DNA of 64,000 nt from Caprimulgus europaeus (lineage: Eukaryota > Chordata > Aves > Caprimulgiformes > Caprimulgidae), in the NCBI GenBank assembly GCA_907165065.1, contig OU015525.1:32976037-33040036 (forward strand), read 5' to 3'. This document shows positions 1 to 12,229 of the stretch, piece after piece. Position 1 is the stretch's first letter, and every line of letters begins with the position of its first letter. The translations under genes were made by a program, and so were the position numbers. The notes beneath the pieces are model-generated. The model was not told where the DNA came from, did no database searches, and saw only the letters and a program-made list of their open reading frames with translations.

Positions 1-3000
1 AAACAAATTGGCTTTCTTACTGTAGCAACCAACTTCACTTTCAGTCTGAGTCTTCCTGCTGACAGTGTTAATATTTTGTGTCTTGCAGTGAATTAAAGAA
101 AATTAAGCACAAAGTGTACAATGCAACTCATGAAAGCAATGAAAGCCTAATGTGCTGCAGTAAATATAGAAAACAAGACTTTTTAGTGTTTGCTTGCTAC
201 ATGAATTTGTATCACAGATTGCTGATCTTCATGTTGCAGAAAGGTGAAAATTTTAATATTCACATGAGAAATAAAGGGTTTACTGTAGGCAAATACAATT
301 TCTAAAGTACACCAATATTAAAAGAAAAATAGACCAACCTTTTCATATAACATATTTATAAGGTAAGAGATTTGTAATTGCAGTAAAAGTACCTAGTTGG
401 TTCACTTCAATCAGTGGACTAGAGGAGATTCTGTAGCTTTGCTTCACTGACATTTGCTGACACAAAGACGTCTCCAGTACAAAGCTCATTTTATTTCAGC
501 TTGTAAAGAAGAGGCAGAAATACTTGGATCTCACAACAGAAAACTTAGGTTATAATAAATTAACTCAGTTTATCAATTGATTTGCATGTGATTCAAATCT
601 GTAAATGTATTTTGGATGGGTTGAAGCTGGTCTCTGTAGGCAGTATTCAATTCTACTCATTAGCATTATGATTTAAAAAAACAGACCTTAATTTACTTAG
701 TCTGTAGCATAAAGAGTGAGGAAAGATGTCTTGAAACTTTTGAATTTCATAAAAATAATTGTAAGGACCTGTTGATATTAATATCATATTTTAACAGAAT
801 TTCAGCTCAATTTAGAACTATTAATAGCTTTGCAAAGTCACTGAAAATTTAAGTACAAGAAAGTATCCTGGAGTTTTTAAGCCAAAACAAGCAGTTTTGT
901 TTTACTTGATTTTTTTTTTTTTTTCTCAGCCCTAGTATTTCTAATTTGTCAGGCTTAATCAAGATAAAAAGGATGTTGACTGAATAGATTAAAATACTAT
1001 AGAGGTGATGAAAACTGGTCAAAGAGGAATAAAACATACCCCTTTGCAGATCATGTATACAGACCTTATGTATAACTGAAGACTCAGTCATGCTCTCCCT
1101 AAGGGTCAGCTGCACGTAGACATTCAGTGATAGGTTCAGTGGAGAACAGAGATGAGATGAGCTCATCAAATTGCTGATCAGAACTGTCAAATGTGCTGAT
1201 TTGCTGAATGGAGAAATCCTTTTCTCATAACTCACTTTAAAACACTTTTTTTATTTGCAGCATTTTATTTTCACACTTCCTCTTCGTTGCTACCAAGAAA
1301 TATCATAATTATGGTTTACTACCACAACCAAAACCAACAAAAAAATCATCGTATACAAGGGAGCATAGGATTTTGGATAAAGCAAATAAAGGCCAGATGG
1401 TCAGATAGAAACATCTGCTTGTGCTTAAAAAAAAGTGGTCATTCCCTACACTAAGCAAGAAATTGACTTTACATGAGGTAATATACATATTGTTTACTTA
1501 GATATGTTTCCTGCTAGTTTTCCATAACAAGAAAACAACACACAAAGAAGTCATCAGTTTCCTCTTGTCACCAAAACCTATTTCCTCAGTATCAAATACA
1601 ACTTTTAAAGTTTGAAAACAACAAATAACAACAATTACTGGCAAACTGAAAAGCATGTGGTTTTGCTCTTGCACATGTTCTGTGAAATCACTCTTAAAAA
1701 AATCAAAATTTTATATGCTAAATTAGTGTGTGGTTGTGTGGTTTTTAAGATTTCTGTAGCTTATACATAGCATATGTACTTTATAGTATGGTGGTTATTA
1801 AATAAACAGTAGGTATTCTCATGAATGGTAAAGGAATAGGCTTATAAAATCTATGCAGTGTAAATTATCAATGCATAAATATAACTTAGTTTTGTATAGA
1901 GTATTGAAAGGAACTGTATTATTTTATAGGTGTAATTAAAAATACAGAGAGTTGAGCAAGAAACAAATGCCAATGGCACAGAGGAATTATAGTAAGGAGG
2001 AAAGGATATGTACTCAGCTGACACTTAAAACAAATAGTCCATCAGAAGGCAAAAAAAGATTATTCCAGATGCTTGCAGCTGTAGAGGGCCTCTGGCCCCA
2101 TCAGTAGCGACAAAGGAAACACAGAAGTAGCTACCACAAGGTAGACAACAGAAGCAGTACCTTGAAAATAAAGGTAGAACCCAGATGCCTACTGGAGAGC
2201 AACCAAATTATGAGAGATGAGAGATGTCACTGTGCATCTCTGTGTCTAATGTAAGACCTGGGGACATTTCCAGGAGCAACAGGTTCTCGGATGCTATGCT
2301 GGGTAAGCCGTGGCTGAAAGAAGGCACCCCACCAGGGTACTTGTTGGGTTGGGAGTGTCAGGACCTGGCAGAATCAAGGAGAGCTGCAATGTGGTGAGAG
2401 AAGGATCTTTAGATCCTGGAACTGTGGCCATAGCAAAGATTCACGTTAAAGTTAAAATGAGAGAGACAAATAGGAAGCACAAGCCTAGAAGAGATTAAAA
2501 GGAGGACAGATTTATGTTTCATGGTCCTCATTCTGTTAAAATTGGAAAACAAAAAAGCCTTCACTGCTGTCTTGACAAAATTAGATGAAAGTAGATAAAA
2601 CAAACATTCATAGATTATTTCCACGTGTCAATGTAACAATAGTTATACTTCAGTGAATTAAAGGTTGCCAGTACCCAAAGCAGAGTAGTGACAACTGATT
2701 CACTATGTTATGAATGTACATTTAATATGTCTCTGGTAGTAACAACTTAGTTCATCCTTTAGTGTATATTTTTCTTTCTCTACATTTTAAGATTGAATAT
2801 CTATATGAGACATGGACATTTTAATATAACTTTTATGACACTGCAACCTGTAATGACATGCAAATGGGAACCAATACATGCCTCTATCATACAGAATATT
2901 TGAAAGACTAAATGGATTTCTTATGAAAAACTAAATGGACTAAAATGTAGCTTGTTTTCATGGAAAGATAATTAAAAACAGACTGCTTTCCAGAAAATTG

Positions 3001-3424
3001 AGTATTTGAAGAATTCAGTTCATGGTAAAAAATGTAAAAAAATACATAATGAATTCTTTCACATAACCACAGAAATCAATGACTGTAAATTTTTAACGTA
3101 GGACATAAAACTTCAACAGTGTAAAGAAGGTTTTATTAATCCTAAACTACCTTTTCTGCCTCTGAGGAATTTTTGCACAGGATCTTCCCCAGCAGTCCCA
3201 AAAATTTGGAGAAACACTATGCTACACCTATTAACTTTAATAAACACTAGAAATTTGCATCAAAACAATTGAAATTTACTTTCGGATTTGCTATGCCTCC
3301 CATTCAAATTATTTGCCATATTGAAAATACAATAACAAGGATGACAAGTAATGCAGTAAAGATACATTTTGATAATTCCTACTTCAAAGTATAGCTTTTA
3401 TCCATTGAAAGATGCTAAATGCAC
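1..3424. other. AT-rich non-coding stretch, no gene recognised
   Basis: No supported gene or recognisable repeat copy. A 15-base T run lies at 910-924. The longest open frame (minus strand, about 850-1235) encodes a Ser/Leu/Ile-rich peptide ending in a lysine run read from that homopolymer, so I treat it as chance. A slightly less AT-rich patch at about 2060-2450 has no family I can name. Confidence 0.6.
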
Positions 3425-4025
3425 TGTTGTATTTTAACCCCAGCCAGTAACTAATCACCACACAGTCACTCACTCACTCCCCCTGCAGTGGGACAGGGGA
3501 GAGAATCAGAAGAATAAAAGTGACACAACTCATGGGTTGAGATAAAGACAATTTAATAGGTAAATCAAAAGCCACATGTGCAAGCAAAGCAAAGCAAGGA
3601 ATGTATTCACTATTTCCCATTGGCAGGCATATGTTCAGCCGTCTCCAGGAGAGCAGGGCTCCATCAGGTGTAACAGTTACTTGGGAAGACAAGTACCATC
3701 ACTCTGAATATCTTCTCCTTCCTTCTTGCTCCCCAGTTTTACATACTGAGCATGACATCATATGGTGTGGGATATCCCCTTGGTCAGTTGGGGCCAGCTG
3801 TCCCAGCTGTGTCCACTCCCAACTTCTTGTGCACCCTCAGCCTCCTCACTTGTGGGGTGGGGTGAGAAGCAGAAAAGGCCTTGACTCTGTGTAACCATTG
3901 CTTAGCAATAATTAAAATATCCCTGTATTATCAACACTGTTTTCATCACAAATCCAAATCCAAACCACAGCTCCATACCAACCACTATGAAGAAAATTAA
4001 CTCTATCCTAGCCAAAGCCAGCACA
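3425..4025 (-). mobile_element. Solo LTR of an avian ERVL-type endogenous retrovirus
   Basis: On the minus strand the element starts TGTGCTGGCTTTGGC at 4025 and ends near 3425 in a GGGGTTAAA-type 3' terminus, giving TG...CA ends. It aligns by eye along its length with the plus-strand copy at 6297-6870. Shared blocks include a start region running into GAGTTAATTTTCTTC, a GGACACAGCTGGGACAGC-like block, the CTTCCCAAGTAAC block and the closing CTGGCTGGGGTTAAA. A TATA-like TATGTAAA sits mid-element where other copies have a TATA box. No gag, pol or env sequence and no second LTR is nearby, so it is a solo LTR left by recombination. The flanks (TGCAC and GCTGC) show no clean 5-bp duplication, which suggests age. 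The family name is from memory. Confidence 0.85.
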
Positions 4026-6296
4026 GCTGCTAATCAAGAGTTCAAATGTTCACCTTTTTTTCAGTAGGAGACTTTATTTAGACCCATAATCCAAAGTGTC
4101 ATGAGTAGAATGAAAGAGAGCAAATTGATTCTAGTAATTCAAAACAGACAGAACAATATTTTTCTAAACAAAAATATTTTAAAAATCACAAACCATTGTG
4201 ATCTATTGCATCCATTTTTGTCATTCATATGGAACTTATTTTTCTTTTGACTGATGCCAGTCTATCTACTCAGTGCAATTATTTACAGACATGTTTCAAA
4301 TAAATTATAAAGCTTGGTCTAAATATTCTAAACATGTTAATCAACATATTATAGGTAGACAGCAACTGTAAGCAGAGTAGATCTTGAGGATGTGCCAAAT
4401 GACCCTCCATTGGTTCAGTTATTGAACTAAAGATATCAGCTGTCTCATTTGCAGGCAGTTTTGGTATTTTGCCTTCCATATTGGCTAGTATCTATTAGAT
4501 ACTTCATTCTGAATTTAAGGAATCATTATTCCCATCAGGCATCAGTCTATATTTTGTACATGACCCTTTAAAGTGGATACTTAGCTGCTGCTGACAAGTC
4601 AAAGTGGATAGCTTGTATTCTGCTAATTTTCTAAAGCTCTTCTGATGCATAAGTAAGTATCATACACCGCAATTAATTAATTGGTGATAATACACTTTCA
4701 GGTTTAATGCTGAGTGAAATGGAATGGCAAGAGTCAGCAAAAAGAGCTGGATAAGTATAAATTAACTTAAAACTTTGATCATTCTTCATTAGTGTTAAGC
4801 AGTTCTGAATTGCAAACAGTCAATTGTAAAACATTAGAGCTACCAACCAAGCTTTAAATACATGAAAGGATACTATGCTATCCTCATCAAGCTGACCCTA
4901 AGGGTTGCATCTTGACCAATGTGCTGAAATACTTTCACTAATATTTTATCAGATTTAATTGCACTTAAAAGAATTAATTCCATGAAACAATCATTTGAGA
5001 ACATCTTTACAATATAATTGAGAACAGCAGCAGAAGTTTGCTGAATAAGAACTGACCGATGATTCATACATTTTGTTCACTGAAATGTATTATTTTACCA
5101 GTGTAAATCAGTTCGGATTTTGTGCAGCTAATATAAACATAGAATGTGTAGGCATGCAAGAACTATACATTTTGTTTCAAAACAATATGCTAATGAAGCC
5201 TTCAGAAAATTTAAAGCCAATGAAACAAGCTTACAAAATTATTCTACATGATAGTGCAATCAAAATTACAAGATAATACAGTGTACATTCTTTAGATGTA
5301 AGTTTCCTCTGACAACAGTTGATGCTGGAATAAATTCCACTTACATCAAAGGAATGTTGAACAAGTATGAGAGAAGAATGAGATCTTTTTACCTCATTTT
5401 ATTTTCTAATTGATCAATACATCAAATTTCATTGCTACATGGAATCTTTATTGTTTCCATGATGCTTGTTGATTCTTTTGCAGTAACATTAGTTGTCATC
5501 AGTTTATGCATACACCAGAACAGTGTCATTTGCTCTCATCTTTCAGAAGCCATTGTAATTTAAATTGTGAAGGAAAAAATGCCTTATCCTCTCTGATAAG
5601 AACCAACTCAGTTCATGACAGAAAAAGTTCAGGTTGAGTTGATATATTGGCCTACATAATTAAGCATATTTTGTATGGGGACTCTGCAAGGATTTAGATA
5701 GTTTTGATCTCATTTTTTCCTAAATATGTTTCTTCCTTGAAAAGCTGCATTAGGTAATTCCAGAAAAATGCCCTGCTTTCTGATCTGTATCACCAAAATT
5801 TCCTGAGATAAACTTTCATACTCTCTGAATTTCCACAAGATGCTTTTTCATGTTAATAAAGCAATTTTACTTCAACCTTGAGGTCTGAAAACATTTTTTA
5901 TCCTAATTTTCATTATTCTCCTGATTTCACAGTTTTTATTATGCTAACCAATTCTTTTTTCTTTTCCTTTTATCCCTCCAGATTTTTATCCTCTACTGGT
6001 AAGCTACTGATTCATTTTACTTGTAATTGTCTGCTCTGCTCTCAGCATCCTTCCTCAACCGACAGTTTTTATTTGATAATGAACTATATTTACTTTGTCT
6101 CCTTGTAGTGACTTCCTGCATTGCACGTTTATATTCATAGTAGAAACTGTGGTGCATTACCTGAAACCATGACATTGTTCAAGATTCCCTAACTTACTCT
6201 GAGCTAATTCTTCTAAAAATAAACCCCAAAAGGCTTTACCTCCTTGCCAGCCCTGAGCAGATGTGAAATCCAAGTAAGGATGGGAAGGTGAAACAG
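4026..6296. other. AT-rich non-coding stretch
   Basis: No gene or repeat copy recognised. The open frames here are short, low in complexity and rich in Phe/Ser/Leu, as expected of AT-rich DNA. Confidence 0.6.
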
Positions 6297-6870
6297 TGTA
6301 AAGGTTTTGGCTGGGACGGAGTTAATTTTTTTGTGGCAGCCTGTATGGTCCTATTTTAGATTTGTGACCAAAACAGTGTTGGCAACACAGGGATGATTTA
6401 GCTATTGCTGATCAGTGCTTACACAGCATCAAGGCCTTCTCTGGTTTTCATACTGCCCTGCTAGTGGGTAGGCTGAGGGTGCACAAGAAGTTGTGAGGGG
6501 ACACAGCTGGGACAGTTGATCATAACTGACCAAAGGGATATTCCATACCTTATGAGATACCATCATTCTCAGCAATAAAAGCTGGGGAAAAAAAAATGGT
6601 CAGAGTTATGGCATCTGTCTTCCCAAGTAACCATTGCACATTATGAGCCCTTGCTTTCAGGAAATGGCTTAACATCTGCCTGCCAATGGGAAGTAGCGGA
6701 TTAATTCCCGATTTTGCTTTAGTTGAGTGCAGAGATTTGCTCCACCTATTAAACCATCTTTATCTTAAGCCATGAGTTTTCTTGCCTGTAGCCTTCCAAT
6801 TCTCTCCCTCATCCCACTGGGGAAGAATGAGCGAGTAGGGTCAGCTGTCTACCTGGGCTAACTCATAACA
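6297..6870 (+). mobile_element. Solo LTR of an avian ERVL-type endogenous retrovirus
   Basis: Starts TGTAAAGGTTTTGGCTGGG and ends CTAACTCATAACA. Internal landmarks in order are the GTGCACAAGAAGTTG...GGGACACAGCTGGGACAG block (about 6479-6515), CCAAAGGGATATTCCATACC (6531-6550), a degenerate TATA box reading CAGCAATAAAAGC (about 6570-6582), CTTCCCAAGTAACCATT (about 6620-6636) and ATTAAACCATCTTT (about 6748), the likely former polyadenylation signal. This is the opposite orientation to the copy at 3425-4025. The flanks AACAG and GGCAG share only CAG, so any target duplication is eroded. No internal proviral sequence adjoins it. Confidence 0.87.
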
Positions 6871-8326
6871 GGCAGTTAAAGGAGAGGCAGTTCACCAACT
6901 TTATCTCCTTCATTAATAAGCTCATAAAGCAATATTTGTTAAGTATTACCCAATTTATTGTGGACATAGATTTTCTATGTGAAGTGCAGAGTACAACTAA
7001 TATTTAAATGTTTTTGTGACTTCTTTTAAAATATATTTTAAGCTACAGACAAAATGAAAGCTTAAGAGTGAGGCTGAGAACTTGTAGGAAGTCGGAATCA
7101 GGAATCACTGGTTGCTTCTTGGTGACCAGCAGACCACAGAGTTGGCACACAACCTGCAAAGGTGTTAATGTTAATGTATATCTCACTTTGTTCTTCCTCA
7201 GACTCCAGGAAGACATATCCGAGAGATTTTGTAATCAAAAGAGAACAACACATTGACACTTGGGTGCTTAAAAACATTTCCTGAATCTACTACTAGCAGT
7301 TTAGTAAGCTATCCTTATTTGGTAAATAACTAGGAGTTTTGAACTTGCTGAGCTATATCTTGGGAATCAACACCCCAAAATTTGGTCATAAGCAGGTGTC
7401 TCATGGTAGCTATTCACATTTGAAAATTGGCACTTAGAAGGAAAGAGCAAACTTGTGGCCATTATTCGAAAATTAGTAATCAGACAGTCAGAAAAGACCT
7501 CCATAGTGTCTCTCCCACATTAGTGTTTCAGTCACTTTAGTAACATTTCTAGTTAGGCAACAAAATAAGAAAGAATAAAGGAATAGTTGAAAACAATGCA
7601 GACTGGGTTCTTGCACAATCAGTATACAAGCTTACCAGAGACCTAAATAAAGAGTCATGTCCATTTATACATAGTAGTTCCATTGATTCTGGGCAAGTTC
7701 TTTAGTTTGGTGAAAGTCTACATAAAACAGAAAAAAAAAAAAAAAATGTAGTCTCAAAGGAAAAAAACAATATATTTCAGTCCTTTATGAGAGATCAGTG
7801 GTATTAAATTATTAATATGATGATAGGTTAAGGAGCATCTGTTTCCACCTATGGTCCCTGGTCCAACGGTCCCTGATTTAATGGTGGTCTTTTAGTTTAC
7901 TTCACTTGCCTTAGATTTGCTTTGTCTGCTACAACTGCATCGTTCACAATAGTCTCCAATGGAAAAATAAAGTAATTTTTCACAATGCACTTTAGATTAA
8001 AACTCAAGTCTACTTCCACTACAGTGAGCAAGTATTAGATGCACAGTTCCTATTAACAATAAAGAGAAACCTTTGCCTAATTCCCATGTGCATCCTTAAG
8101 TGCTTGCCTGTTTATTGTGGTTTAAACTCAACCATTTCTTGAAACAGGTGAACAAATAAAAATAAACTAAACACAAAACAACCTCCTAAATGTTATTTTC
8201 TCCCCTATCATCAAGCACAAAGATTGCATCAAGCAACATTTCCTGGGCTTTATACAAACTGACATTATTTTCTGGAATAAGAACCATATTTTTCCACATT
8301 TAATGTTTAAAATAGTACAAAAATAA
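6871..8326. other. AT-rich non-coding stretch
   Basis: Nothing recognisable except a 16-base A run at 7731-7746. No coding frame of note. Confidence 0.6.
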
Positions 8327-8331
8327 GGATT

Positions 8332-8964
8332 TGTCCTGGTTTTCAGCTGGAATAGAGCTAGATTTATTGTTAGTAGCTACAATACCACTGTGTTTTGGTT
8401 TCAGTATGGGATTTGTTATGAGAAGAATGTTGGCAACATACCAATATTTTAAATTTTCATTGGAAGTTGAAGGACTTCACATTTTGCTAGTCTGCAGGTG
8501 AAAAGTCTGGGATGGGGCGAGAAATACTAAAATTAGTAAACTAGATTGGCATTTAGATATGCCAAAGGGATATTATATATCATATAACATAATGTTCAGT
8601 ACATTAACGAGGATCTCTTTCTCTCTCTGGGTCTCTCTGGCTCTTCCTTGGGTTCTCAGTCTTACGAGATTGCAGTTTCCATTTCCAGGATTGTCACTTC
8701 TCTGGTATCATTATCTGAGAATGGGCCAGGCTAGGTCAGTAAGTGGGGAGTAATTGCACTGTGTATAACTTATTTTCATATTTTATTATAATTATTATTA
8801 TTTTACTATTGTTATTATTTTAAGTTTTTTTTTTTTTTTCCATTATTAAATTGTTCTTATGTCAACCTATGAGTCTCGTTACCCCTCCAATTCTCTCCCC
8901 TATTCCCTGGGGTGGGTGGGGACAGTGAGCTGTGTTTGGCTGCTAGCCAAGTGAACCCACCAGA
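8332..8964 (+). mobile_element. Solo LTR (second ERVL-like subfamily) with 5-bp target duplication
   Basis: Begins TGTCCTGGTTTTCAGCTGG at 8332. Its 3' part closely parallels the LTRs at 43667 and 44663: CTATTGTTATTATTTTAAG, ATTAAATTGTTCTTATGTC, AACCTATGAGTCTC, CAATTCTCTCCCCTATTCC, then GTGTTTGGCTGCTAGCC and GTGAACCCACCAGA. The identical pentamer GGATT stands immediately before (8327-8331) and after (8965-8969), the 5-bp target-site duplication expected of ERVL-like integration. The middle contains a CTCTCTCTGGGTCTCTCTGG low-complexity patch and a 15-base T run. The final CA dinucleotide has become GA. No internal retroviral sequence is present. Confidence 0.88.
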
Positions 8965-8969
8965 GGATT

Positions 8970-11900
8970 CTACTGAAGATAACACTGTCAATTGTACAAC
9001 TCTTTCTTTACAGTTTTTCTGAGCAATATTAAAGTGATAGAACTTTTAATGATGATTTAACTATTTAACACAGTTTTTAAATTAACTGCAGAAGCCACTA
9101 CACTCCATGCTCATCTTGAAAAAATTTCCAGATGGACAGTAATGCTCCCATAGTAGTTTTTGAAAAGTATAAACCAAAGTAATACAATATCCTGATCTAC
9201 TGAACCTTCCATAAGCTCAAGAACCAAGTTACACAGAATTAAGAGAATGCCTATGTGTCCATTCAGCAAAATGCTTACACATAGGTCTACTTTTAAATCA
9301 ATGGCTATATCCATCCTGTTTGAAAGAATGGTCTTTAGGTATCTGCATACTGCCAAAAACACAAAAAGCTTTTCTTCTGTGTCTTTCTTGTTTATTTCCC
9401 ATGCCTGGGCATTCCTGAATGCACAGATAGTCAGGACTTCACAGCAAGGAAGTGTGAAGCTTCAAGCTCATTCAGTTAGGGGGATGAGCATCATTTGGAG
9501 GACATCTGAACATGCCCAGGCTAGTCAACTGAACAGAGTCAGGCCATGGATGCAAGCCATGGGAAATGGGTGTCCATACTGTTTAATGTTGGGATGCTCC
9601 CTGGAATTATTTTGTTCAGCTCCACGTATTGCCCAGCCATGGTCTGGCCAGTTGTGATGTATCAGTAACTATTCTCAATAGGCAGCAGTGATAAGTCGAA
9701 CAGGCTTGCAGAGGGGAAGAGAGTTTGGCCATTTGTGTGGTGCTCGTGTCTTGATCTGTTTTGTTCACAAGTATAGATAGCACTGTCAGAACCAGTGTGC
9801 AGCAGACAGTAGAGGCACAGCAGTAAGGCCTTAAAAATCCTGAAAGCCCCTTGCTTAGAGGGAGTAATCCTAATAAACGTGATAACCCATGAGCTAATAA
9901 CAGAGTGGTTTTACTAAAGATAAGAATTGCTTATAAAATCAAACCCAATGTGTACATTTCAGTCTGAATAAGGTTCGGGTTTTTTGTTTAATTTTATTTT
10001 AAATAATAGGTCTTGCAATATTTGCACAAGTGTAGGAGCCCTCTACAGCTACAGCTACTGTCTTGCAGCTGTTTTCTTCTACTTTAATCTGCTATTGCTT
10101 TGTCTGGGATGGGGTAACTTTTTCAATTAATTCTTTCAACAGATGTTTTCTAAACTTGGACTCTCTTCCCTCCGCCCTCTTTCACATGTCTTCTTCTGCT
10201 TCCAGGCACTTCTGGGGCTATGTGAACCTGACTTAAGCTGTCTGCCTGTCCTGCTGGTGCCATTTGCCATTTCCTTTTCAAAGGGCTATTGCTATAACAG
10301 CTCTGTTCTAGGCAGGGAGTGGGAAGCCTTTGAAACTGATGCAGCTTCATTGCATGATCTATCAGAAGGAAGCAACATTAAAGGAAAATCACATCATACC
10401 TGTTTAACTGTTATATGATTTAGCAAATTTTAAACAAATGAGAAGTAGATATGTATTTTTAAATGCGTATTACCTGGTTGCAGAACCACATTGATTTCAA
10501 AGGCATTTTCTCTCTGCACAGAATAGAGGGGCAGCAAAAATTGTTATTTGAAGAGAAAATGCCACCATCGGGAAAGGAAGACAGCTCAGGCAGCTTAAAG
10601 AGTCCCAAAAGTGTTAGGGAGCCACAGAGGACATCTAAAGGGGAAAGTCCAGGTTGTGAGCAGCCTGAGGAATTAGTTTAAAAGAACCCCTTTTCCCCAC
10701 AGAAATCCTTCAGATGAAGGGGCAGCTGCTGGATTCTTTCACAGCTAACATAGAGGGATCAAGCTCAAACAGTTCTGAAAGTCCTGCAAAACAGCAGAGG
10801 ATAGCTAAAGGGTCTAGGTAAAGAGCAGGTCATACATTAAGGCATTTCACTTTTCTGACATGTAAAGTGAAGAGGAGGAAGGAGAGCAAAAAAACGAATA
10901 ATAAGTCGTATGTAAGATTCAGGTTTAAACAACCACATTCTTTCTAACTACACATAGCTTGCAGCTTTAATTAGATGCAGTGTTTTCTTTAGCTGTTAAA
11001 AAACTGACACCTTTTACTTGCTTACGTTTCAGTGGGGGTGAAGTATAAACTATTTGCACTTTGCTGTGTAATGCCCCCAAGCACCATATTAAGAAAACGA
11101 CTATTGTACATGCTTTGTGGTTTGTAAACTCCTTTGAAATAAAAAGTGGACTATAAACATAATATAAAAAGGACTACTGATGAAGAACTATATAGTCTTG
11201 AGAAGTATGTGTTTACTGGCAGGTAATTAAAAGGAGTCATCAGATCAGGGCAAAGCTTTTATCCCAAGAATTTTATAACTATATTTAAGCTATTAGTTTG
11301 TGAGGTATTTGGATGATTAAAAATTGAGAGATACTAATAAAAACACAGACTTTACTCTGTTTCTGCATTAATAGTATGGAAAAGTTATATAAACAACGAT
11401 AATGGCAAGAAAAAGTTTGTCAATGTAACATTTTTAATTTTTAAAAAAAGAAATTTAATTGAAGGATATATCTCAGCATGAAAACACGGTTTATTTAGCT
11501 ATAACTGGTCTTTGAAAGATATAGACTACAGTCATATTCACACTGTACCTATACGAAAAGTGCATAGTGGGGAAGAGGTAGCTGATGTTATGGTGAGGCC
11601 TGTTAGAAGGACTTGCATGTACATCCATCTAGCCAGCTTCTTTATTAGTGTTGTGTGAATGTATACATAAGAATAATTTTTGATAGCCCTACATGCAATT
11701 TCTATCAGTTACATTTTCCTGTTCATAACCTTAACGACAGCATCAGCCGACCCTCTTAGGAACACACAGTCTTGCAATGCAAATCCTTCTTTCCTCTCAG
11801 CTCCTAAATCCCTAAAAACCTTCAGAAATTTCAAGGGAGGAAGAGTGGCTTGTGAGTAGAGGTTTAGGTAAACAAGTTACAGGCAAGTATTTTCTTCAAT

Positions 11901-12229
11901 TCACCTATTTATTCCTTCCAACTCTACATGACCCCAAGCAATCCTGCTTACAAAATGCCATCTACCTTTCACTGAGGACACTTCTCGCTGAGGACATTCG
12001 CTCCAGTGCAGGTCTTTTGGGACTTTTCCAAACCTGGAAATCAGCCAGCCTGTGCCAGAGACCATCAGCCTATGGGTGGGCTGCTGAGGTGGCAGGGGTG
12101 GAGCCAGCACCACCAGTGGCAGATCTAAGTGAGTTGTAAACGCACCAAGGGTCACCACCCCCACTCCCATAAAGGTCTGCTCTAGGGAGCACCAGCGGCC
12201 AGGAGTACTGTGTGGCAGTTTGCATGGGC
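8970..12229. other. Mostly anonymous non-coding stretch
   Basis: No confirmed gene. The 9380-9660 stretch is richer in GC and includes a 10-bp inverted match (GCCTGGGCAT at about 9403, ATGCCCAGGC at about 9512), but I could not assign it to a family. At about 10100-10130 a phrase resembling the ERVL LTR start (GTCTGGGATGGGGTAAC) is not followed by further LTR sequence. The candidate exon pair at 10522-10817 is listed separately. From about 12040 the sequence becomes GC-richer and may already be the 5' untranslated region of the CR1 copy that follows. Confidence 0.5.
10522..10817 (+). other. Candidate decayed exon pair, unknown gene
   Basis: I do not recognise this. A pyrimidine tract and CACAG precede 10522. 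The next 158 bases are open and encode a polar, Ser/Lys/Glu/Pro-rich peptide (RIEGQQKLLFEEKMPPSG..., ...SLKSPKSVREPQRTSKGES...) ending at a TAA at 10679-10681. A second strong acceptor (CCCCTTTTCCCCACAG) precedes 10703. In another frame the following 115 bases read ILQMKGQLLDSFTANIEGSS...SPAKQQRIAKGSR and run into AG|GTAAAG, a good donor, at 10817/10818. The two peptides share a motif (SPKSVREPQRTSKG and SPAKQQRIAKG), suggesting an internal duplication. Against a live gene, I see no donor between the two segments better than GTTGTG and the first frame stops. It could be a pseudogene, a lineage-specific exon or chance. Confidence 0.25.

Noticed and set aside
849..1235. 128-codon minus-strand frame
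   Set aside because: Composition follows AT-rich DNA, it includes a lysine run from a T homopolymer, and no motif, splice signal or family resemblance is visible.
9380..9660. Possible DNA transposon or other repeat with inverted GCCTGGGCAT/ATGCCCAGGC
   Set aside because: Only a 10-bp inverted match, no terminal repeats with target duplication and no recognisable family.
10080..10140. Phrase resembling the ERVL LTR start (TTTGTCTGGGATGGGGTAAC)
   Set aside because: No further LTR blocks follow, so the match is too short to call.
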